Shown piece after piece: positions 56,371-64,000 of a stretch of 64,000 nt of DNA (position 1 is its first letter; each line of letters opens with the position of its first letter). The DNA lies in contig NC_092019.1 in assembly GCF_042242105.1 (NCBI RefSeq), forward strand, positions 25,012,328-25,076,327, read 5' to 3'. The translations under genes and the position numbers were made by a program. The DNA comes from Pempheris klunzingeri. Taxonomy: Eukaryota > Chordata > Actinopteri > Acropomatiformes > Pempheridae. The notes under the pieces were generated by a model. That model saw only the letters and a list, made by a program, of their open reading frames with translations, was not told the DNA's origin and did not search any database.

Positions 56371-59279
56371 TATATGTATAAATCTATTATTTATTAGCAA
56401 TACATTTTTGAATAACAGTTTGTTAATGAATGGCTAATCCCCGCTCTTAAACAAGAATCTAATAATGTGGAAATGATGACGTAAATATAAGATGGCGATC
56501 ATCTGTTTGGGTGTGGGTTCTGAAACCATTATTTGTGATATTGAACTGGAAACACTGAAGTGTTTGTTGTTATGGAGTTGGGGGCTATAGGAGAAAATCC
56601 AGGGGTTACTGATGCTGTATGAGGGCTCCTGCGGCCCCCCCGCCCCGGTGTGCTACACCTTCATCAGGCTACCTCCATTTTCCAAACTGCTTGAATTTTG
56701 GATGAGAATACTGACGTCATGTTTACATTGGCTGCCGTACTTTTTTAAATTGTGCCCTTCAGAGATTTTTTTTTTTTTTTTAAATCGCTTTTTACTGTAA
56801 CTGGTTCGACGTAAACCGTTTCCAATCCAGGATTTTGATTTTGCCACAAACGATGACATAACCTACCATACGGCATCCAGCATCAGACCTCACAGCACAT
56901 CCTGTTGCCACGATACTCATCCAAACATGAGCGGAGCTCGTCTCTCAACCTGTCGGCCTCTTTCTGCAGCCAGTCACTGACCATGTGAAGAGAGGCAACG
57001 CGTAAAGACACACTTGGCTGTTTTATGCCCCTTTAAGCTAATACTAAGTTACAATAAATGCACAGGCGCTCTCGTTAAAACAGTGTGAAGCTCTGTTAGA
57101 ATTTGTGCTCTGTTTCTGTGCTCCTATCATCATTTTTAATGATGCCAATAAGCAACAAGTATTAGTCAGTCAGTTTGCCACGGTGTTCTCCTCTGTGTTC
57201 AGACAGCAGCAGCAGTGTGCTGCTTACTGTGACTGTTCAGAGACGTGGACAGTTTATATACCAGCTCGTGGAAATGTTTGACACTGTAATGCTGCACAGA
57301 AACAGAGTGCTGATTCTACTGTTTTTCTACTAAAAACGGTTAGAAAGGAAACTGGTTGAATTCCAGTTGGCTCTGCCCACTGAGGTTTAACAACCAATGA
57401 GACGATTTCTCTAATTTGTCCCCCCCCCGAGGACGAGGAGAGGATTAAGCATCTGTCTGCTTCTTCCTAAAGTGTTGGATATTAACATTACCATCATAAT
57501 CAGGTGTATCATTTATTACTTCACCTTTAATTACAATTAATTCCCACTTGTCAGTAACACAGATCTGTCATTTTATGTCACTGATAAGTAAGTAAGTAAT
57601 AAAAGCGTTTTCACTTTTGGGGATTTAAGCCCCCCACTAGTGAGTGCCTGAACGTATCCCTTTACTCTGGATCATTTCTGATCCAGGTTTTAGACTTGTC
57701 CCTCACTGACATCAATCAACGTACAGAATGTATTTTCTCCAAATTATCCTCCTTCTGCTGTAGCTGCGTCTACTGAATGTCGTCCCGGAAAGTGTGACAA
57801 ACAAATCAGTTTAAAAAAAACAAAAGCAACTAAAGTCCTCTCCGGTATCACGTCGTAACACTAATTCAGTGCACTACTAACCCTCTCTGATGCACACACA
57901 CACACGTTAGGCACTTTTGCGAACATGAGCTCACATAGAGGACATGTGGACAGAGTTCACACCTGCAGGACTAGTGAACACGCTGCAGACATGTCAGGTC
58001 GCAGGTCACAGCTCTGGTTTCACTGGGATGCAGCGAACAGGTCGCTCCCTTTCTGCACCAAACGAGCAGCTGAAAGTGAACTGCTGTCCCGCAGCTCATG
58101 TCGGAAATGTAAGAAGTGACCAGCAGACTTGTGACCTACTGGCAATGTAACCTGTTAACCTATTAGCTTTGTTTTCTGTCTAAAGCTTTAGAAATGAGAA
58201 CATGTGTAGCTAGTTTTTACTTTGTTTTGTTGTTTTTTTTACTTGTTTTCTAGCAATGTGAGTTAGATTTAAAGCAAATGTTTGACATTTTGGAAAATGT
58301 GCTTCATGTTATTTGCTTTCTAACAGGGTTAAATGAGAAGATCGATGCCACTCTCAAAGCTGTCTGTTTAATCTAAGGTTACAACCAGCAGCAGGTTAGG
58401 TTACCTCAGTGTGACGACTGGCTCTGTCCCGTGGAAACAAACCCCCTACCAACGAGCTCACTAATCTACAAACAGACAATTCTGAGTGTTTCAGATTTGG
58501 TCACAGAGCCCGACACTCTGCTAAGCTAAGCTGTAACCTTATATTAAACTGACAGACATGGTGTCCATCTTTTCATCAACTCTGACAGAAAACAGATCAA
58601 AGTATTACCCAAAGTGTCCAACTATTCCGTTAAGGAGGGAGGGAGGGAGGGTTGGTGTAGTAATTCCAATTGAAAATCAGCTTCTTTTGAATGTTTTGGT
58701 TTGACAGAACTCGGCCTTGTAACAAGTCGTACCCACCTGTCAGTCACTGCACAGGGCTCGGCCAGCTCCTCTTAGTAGACCTCACAGCTGTTCAGCTTCA
58801 GGCCGACGGGGGTCGCCCTGCCGCTCCCATTCATCCAGCCGTCAGTTTATCATATCGTGCAGCCGTGACATCATTTTACCCTTTGAGGTGTGTAAGGGAA
58901 CATTTTGCCGAGGCTGCGTCCTCAGCAGAGCTCCTCTTCATCCTCAGCAGAGCTCCTCTTCATCCTTCACGTCTGATCAGACAAGAAGAAATCACATTCT
59001 GTGTCACCTCCCCGCTCACGGTTCAGACAGCTGGGAGGAAAGTCGCAGCAGGGTCAGAAGAAACTGATCTGGAACAAGTCTATAACCCCCCAGGTATCCT
59101 CCTGCCCCCTCACCCCCCCACCCCCCCAGCCGCCTCCCTTCTTTGGCTGGCTACGATCTACGCAGGCTGTCGTAGTTGAGGTAACTTATTTACTATTTTG
59201 TAACAAAACAAGCTCAAGACTTTTTACTAATTTTCAAATAAAGAGGCTTTGATACCACAACAGCTGTCTGTCTACTGGA
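56371..59279. other. Intergenic region between convergent SCAP and PTPN23
   Basis: No assignable gene. 58280-58530 is a dispersed repeat (GAGAAGATCGATGCCACTCT and CTAAGCTAAGCTGTAACC). A 162-codon frame at 58691-59179 is followed by AATAAA at 59237, but its translation is low-complexity and matches no family I know. A distal SCAP 3' end here is possible. Confidence 0.6.
58280..58530. repeat. Dispersed teleost repeat (TAGCTTAGC family), second part
   Basis: The blocks GACATTTTGGAAAATGTGCTT, AATGAGAAGATCGATGCCAC and ACAACCAGCAGCAGGTTAGG occur in the order expected for the 5' part of the family whose 3' part lies at 36890-37060. Confidence 0.65.
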
Positions 59280-59359
59280 TTTATTTCCCATCTTTACAAG
59301 GAGGATGAATGAATAGTGACATTTTTCCAGAGGTACTTTTGGAATAGTCTAATTTTATT
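59280..59359 (-). terminator. ptpn23: PTPN23 polyadenylation signals
   Basis: Two AATAAA hexamers on the minus strand (59354-59359 and 59280-59285) lie about 650 and 730 bases after the PTPN23 stop. They set the likely 3' UTR as about 59260-60011. Confidence 0.6.
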
Positions 59360-60011
59360 TAAGATATTTACAGTGTTACAGATGAAGAAAGAAATCAACT
59401 TGTTAAGACATACTGATTTGTATGCTGCTGTGTGTTACTGTGATGACTGATTGACTGGGGGTGGAGTGGGGTGGGGGGGGTTGTGTTGTTAAAATAGCGC
59501 CACCCAGCTCCTCTGGCCTGTCTGCAACCAATCACAGAGCAGCGCAGAAGGGAGCGGCCAAACACGCCCTTGACCACCAACTGAGGAGAGGGCTATTAGA
59601 GAGGAGTGCATGCTAGGATGTTTTGGGGTGGGGGGGACCAGATCTCGTGCTAGTGCAGAACATCCATCCATCACAGACATATAAAAGAAAAGCAGCAAAG
59701 AGCGACAGAAGGAATAGAGGATAGAGACGAGTGCATAGTGATCTGGTCCCAGAAGCCCCCAGTGATAGAAGGAGAAGCAGGTGTGTTTGTGTTTAGGCGT
59801 CTCATCCCTAAAGCCGTGGAAATACACTCAACTTCAAAACTGAACCCCTGCCACCTGCCACCAGGCACGTCTTGGTATTCAAACCGCTAAAATACCTCAC
59901 ACTCCCAGGACTCTGTGTGTGTGTGTTGTTTAAAGCAGGATTAGAAAGAGCTACAGGCCTCCGGGCGCCTGGTGGTAAAGTCAGAGAAAGGCAGCCATCT
60001 TTGGACACGTC

Positions 60012-61063
60012 TCAGCGCTTGTTGAGGCTCCAGAGGGGGTCCAGGCTACTGAGTGGGTCGTCACCTTCCTCGCTTCGAGTCCCGTGGATACCCTGACCCT
60101 CCGCCGGCTGCAAGAAGCTCTGCTTGGTCACCCGCTGCTTCCCCTTCCCCCCTCCCTCCATGGAGAAGGCCTCGGGCGTCAGCGCGGCCAGCAGCTCCAG
60201 GGACGAAGGAGCCGGAGCAGAGGAAGCGGGCGGCGGGCTGGCGCTGGGCGCCACTTCTGGGGCCAGCTGGTGGTCGGCTGCTGGCGGCGTGCAGGGGGAG
60301 GCGGCGTCCAGGCCGTTGGGTGGTGGGGGAGAGTTGGTAGGGGAGGTGAGAGGCGGGCTGAAAGAGGAGGGGGGCTGGGGATCTGTGGGGGGATAAGGGT
60401 CCTGGATCGGCTGGGTGTCACCCAGCGAGTCCAGGTCAGGGAAGATGGTGCCGACCTGCTCCTCCAGGCCAAAGGGTGCCTCCATGGCTGGGTCTGTGGC
60501 GCTGGGCGGCCGGATGCTGAGCTTGGCGATGGTGGCTTGGATGGAGCTGATGGGCATGTCACCACCGAGGACAAGATCCTGCTGGGACTCCTGTCTGGAG
60601 TAAGGCTGCGGGGAGGAGAGAAGAATTAGATCAAAAATAGACACACAGAGAGAATAAAGACTCTAACTCTAACTGCTGCTGCTCTGACTGCTGTACTAAT
60701 AAAAGGAGTACCTCGTCCGACCAGAGCTCGTAGAATTCCTTTGGAACAATCAGGTGTGCGAAATGTAAGCAAATGCAGCATTAAAAACAGATTGGAGCTA
60801 CCGGGAATGACATTCAAAGGCTACACAAGAAGAACAGCAAATTCTACTCTCCTCGTTTCTGAGGAGCAAACAGTGACACTAAAGAGTCAGATCACCCATC
60901 TGGTGCACCTGGAGGTTTTGGACGTGGAGAATGTCAAACCTTTGTGGCTGCAGGGTTGGTGCTCTTGCTGCAGGTGGCCGTGGTGATGCCGTGTCGCTGG
61001 AGGACCTGCTCAGCGTGCTTCAGCACGGCCTCATAGCAGAACTTCAGGTGGAGCTGCAGACGG

Positions 61064-61099
<36 letters not shown>

Positions 61100-64000
61100 A
61101 GATTAAATTTATTTAATTTTTATCCCTGCAGAATTTATTCTGTGCACCTGGAGGTTTACTGCACTGCTCTGTATAATCACATGGTTCAGTTCATGGTTCC
61201 GCTTCATTTGCAAAGCAAATTCTATGTGTATCCTGCCATTTTTACACCACTTTTAAAGCTGGATTGATCTGTGACAATGCACAAGAGACTAATAACCTTG
61301 TCAGCGTGCAGGGAATGCTAAACTGGAACATTTTAAAACAGCGATGAGTGAGCACCTCATTGATTCTCTGATTATTGTGCACAGTCTACTGATGTCATGT
61401 TTAATTCAATCTGGGTGATGCAGACCTCAAAATCTAGACAATTTGCCTTCGCTGGCTCCTGAACAACCCCGCCCGCAGCAGTTTTCAACCTGTGACGGAA
61501 GTCGGATATGAAGCCGAACACAACTTGAGCTTTCTGTGCGTCTGACCTTCTCCTGCAGCATGTTCTTCCTCTGTTGTCTCATCTTCTTCACCAGCAGTGG
61601 AAGGTCTGGGATCCCGTTTCCTGCCTCCAGCTCCTGCAGTGCAGCGTACAGCAGACAGAAGGCGCCGGTGCGTCCCACCCCCGAGCTGAGACACAGTGTA
61701 CAAGCTAGTGAGCACCACTTTTCCAACACACCTCTGAGGATTAAAGTGTACTAAGATGTACTAAAACATCCACTGATGTAATTAAACTACAAAGCCATTT
61801 GGTTTGGTTTTCAGGTGCTTTTAAGAACTTTTGCTTTTGTGAATTAGGATCAACGACAGGACAGAAACTTAAATAGAAATCCCTAAATTCACCACAGACG
61901 GACTCACCTGCCAAACCAGCTTTCATAAGAGCTGACCGGCTCATGTTGAATACATACTGTGAGCAAATTCAACACACCACGACACACACTCACCTGCAAT
62001 GCACCACTACAGGTGTGTGTAAGGGCCTCTGGTGGAGGTAGTGTCCATGCACCTCCTGGATGAATCGCAGCAGGTTGCTCTTGCTGTCAGGAAGACCCCT
62101 GATGAGAGATATGAAGAAGTGATTACATACAAGTTACAATGATACACCCCAACAACCAACTCTACACATGTTTGTACAGAAACTAGTTAACGTAGAAAGA
62201 AGCCCCTCACAGCTCTGGCCAGGAGGTGAACTGGAGATGGACGACGGTGCGCTTCAGGCTTTGGTCGCGGTACTGCAGGCTGATCATGCGCTCCACGTGT
62301 GTGGGTGTGGTCTTCTGCGTGGTTAGGCCCAGTGTGATCGGCCCCTGAGAGAGCTGCTGGCCACGCTCCGTTGGGAAGTAGCGCACAACCTTTCCCTGGA
62401 TGGGAATGAAAAGACGACGTTAAAAACACAGACGGTGTGGACTGAATAGGTGGATGTAATGTCCTCATTCAAGTCATCACAAAACACAAGGTTTCATTAA
62501 CTCTATTATTTCCAGAACACCTCCTAACTGACGTGCTACAAAATTGTTTTAAGAAAGAACAAAATCTGTTAATCTCACCTTAAAAAATGAATTCAAAATG
62601 TAAAAGTTTAAAAGTTAAATGCTATAAATCCATTAGAATCTCCTGCAGCTGCACACCATGTTAATTTACTCACTGCCATATTAACCACAGCACAAACTAA
62701 ACTAAACCCAGTACCTTTTCCAGCTCCTGCTCTGAAACCAGCATGACAACCAGTGACACCTTCTGCTCATACACCATCAGCCAGAAGTCTGCCGCTGTGC
62801 CAGTGAGCGGAGCTTGTGTGGCAATCAGGCGTGGGCAGTATGGCGACAAGTCTTCCACATAGCTGGCGTTGATGTAGTCATCTTTGCCTGACTGCAGCAC
62901 CACGCGGTTGAGGTCGTAGGGCATGACATCCTGGTGACGGTTCTTCATGGTGTAGCAGCGGGCGATGGCGATGGAGAGCTGGCGCGCGTCCTTCTCCTGC
63001 TGATCCTGTAGCTCTTTCCAGCGGGCATCCAGCACTGACAGGCCACCCTCGCTCTCTGAGGGGTGCTCCAGAGCATCCACTTGGGCTCTGTAACGTTCCA
63101 GTGCACTGTGAAGGCGAGCAACGCGCTCTGGAGCTTGGTATGGGTCTCCCTGGATCAGGAGAACCCCCTGGCAGCTCTTCTTTCGACGCTCCCCGTCCTG
63201 CGGGTCAGCTTTGGTGGGCTGGAGGACATTAGTGGGGCCCTTGGTGCCACCGGACTGGCTCTCAGGGCTCGAAGACAGGAGATCATCTGTGCTTGAGTTC
63301 TGGCGCTGAAACAGTGTTGTGGAGGGAGAGACAGCAGAGGGAGAGGTAAGAGTGGGTGGAGCTGTGCCTCCAGGGGCGGGGGCTGTTGTGGGTCTCTGCT
63401 GGGGGTTCAGAGCCAAAGAGGTCGGACCCGGAGAGGGAGATTGAGAGGGTGAAGGCGACGGCGAAGGAGGGACCGTGTTAGGTGGTTGAGCCGTTGAAGG
63501 GCCTCCGGGAGAGGGCTGGATCATATGCTGAGTTGGGGGGGCGTGTGGACCATGTGGGCCCATGGCAGTGGGTTGCTGTGGGGCACTTGGAGGCACATTA
63601 GCTCCTGGACCTGAGGGGTACATAGTAGAGGGCTGTGGGTGGCTCATGGGAAGAGGAGCCTGAGGCTGTTGAGGTGCTGCAGGCTGTGGTGCCAGGGGCT
63701 GCTGGGGCATCATTGGGGCCCCTCCAGGGTAGCACACTCCCCCAGAGAGGGGGGGTTGAGTTTGGGGTTGGCTAGGCATCTGCATGGGCTGCTGGGGCAT
63801 GTTTGGTAAAGGGGGCTGTCCTGGGAGGGAGTGATGTTGTTGGGGTATTGCACTCGGGGGCATTTGTGGCATAGGGCCCCTTTGCAGGTGGACCTGAGGA
63901 CCAGGGACCATATGAGGCTGTGAGGCAGGAGGCATCTGTGGGTGCAGGCTAGGGTGAATGGGCTGGCTAGAGGGTGGCATGTAGTTCTGTGAAACTGGAG
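60012..64000 (-). CDS. ptpn23: HD-PTP (PTPN23), 3' part, truncated by the window edge
   Basis: Minus-strand exons in transcript order: 62715-64000 (open at the window edge), 62211-62395, 61994-62098, 61547-61685, 60940-61053 and 60012-60605 (TGA). Phases agree at all five junctions. The first exon encodes the long proline/glutamine-rich region followed by the start of the phosphatase domain (DDYINASYVEDLSPYCPRLI). Later exons encode YFPTERGQQLSQGPITLG, HVERMISLQYRDQSLKRTVV, SWPELGLPDSKSNL, the signature HCSSGVGRTGAF and the tail DPLSSLDPLWSLNKR. The family pairs a Bro1 domain (outside this window) with ESCRT-III and sorts receptors into multivesicular bodies. The phosphatase loop has Ser instead of Ala after Cys-Ser and WPE instead of WPD, as in the poorly active mammalian protein. 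The gene is convergent with SCAP. Confidence 0.97.
61066..61097. repeat. (AC)n microsatellite beside a PTPN23 exon
   Basis: An AC tract of about 15 repeats lies 12 bases upstream, in the minus-strand sense, of the exon at 60940-61053. On the transcribed strand it is a (GT)n tract in the acceptor region. Confidence 0.95.

Noticed and set aside
58691..59179. 162-codon frame between SCAP and PTPN23 with an AATAAA downstream
   Set aside because: The translation shows no recognisable domain, has low-complexity ends and no splice context, so chance is more likely.
60053..60629. Plus-strand frames of 90-181 codons opposite the last PTPN23 exon
   Set aside because: They are shadows of the GC-rich, proline-rich PTPN23 coding sequence on the minus strand.

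Overview
The window is nuclear DNA of a ray-finned fish, probably a percomorph-type teleost. Intron-rich genes obey GT/AG splicing and their proteins are recognisable vertebrate orthologues. The space between exons is filled with typical teleost repeats: long (AC)n tracts, a Tc1/mariner relic, a tRNA-derived SINE, L2-type 3' tails and fold-back MITEs. There are no bacterial signals. Every identification comes from reading the sequence; no database was searched.

Layout. 1-8978 is gene-poor and repeat-rich. 8979-9293 (+) is the 3' terminal coding exon of a gene I could not name. 9294-13945 is intergenic and holds a 5'-truncated LINE on the minus strand. 13946-16367 (+) is a complete seven-exon ELP6 (Elongator subunit 6). 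17480-56370 (+) is a complete SCAP gene: a non-coding first exon and 22 coding exons whose reading frame closes exactly to 1272 residues. 56371-59279 is intergenic. 60012-64000 (-) is the 3' part of PTPN23 (HD-PTP), running out of the window at its 5' end. As I recall the human 3p21.31 map, the order and orientation ELP6, SCAP, tail-to-tail PTPN23 match it, which supports all three assignments.

The genes do not form one pathway. SCAP is the cholesterol-sensing escort of SREBP. ELP6 is part of the Elongator complex that modifies tRNA wobble uridines. PTPN23 is an ESCRT-associated Bro1-domain protein with a degenerate phosphatase domain.

The most unusual part is the 8.2 kb SCAP intron 8 (35080-43325). 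It contains two head-to-tail copies of a mobile element whose ends look Helitron-like (TC-type 5' end, 3' hairpin ending CTAA, flanking A and T). The first copy, about 4.7 kb, carries an intronless antisense gene of 551 codons with its own TATA box, uORF and polyadenylation signal. Its protein has two unrelated tandem-repeat regions flanking a coiled coil. Other notable structures are a minisatellite in SCAP intron 2 whose 34 or so units each resemble a 3' splice site, a (TG)61 tract six bases from the SCAP exon 6 acceptor, and an 18-codon uORF just before the SCAP start.
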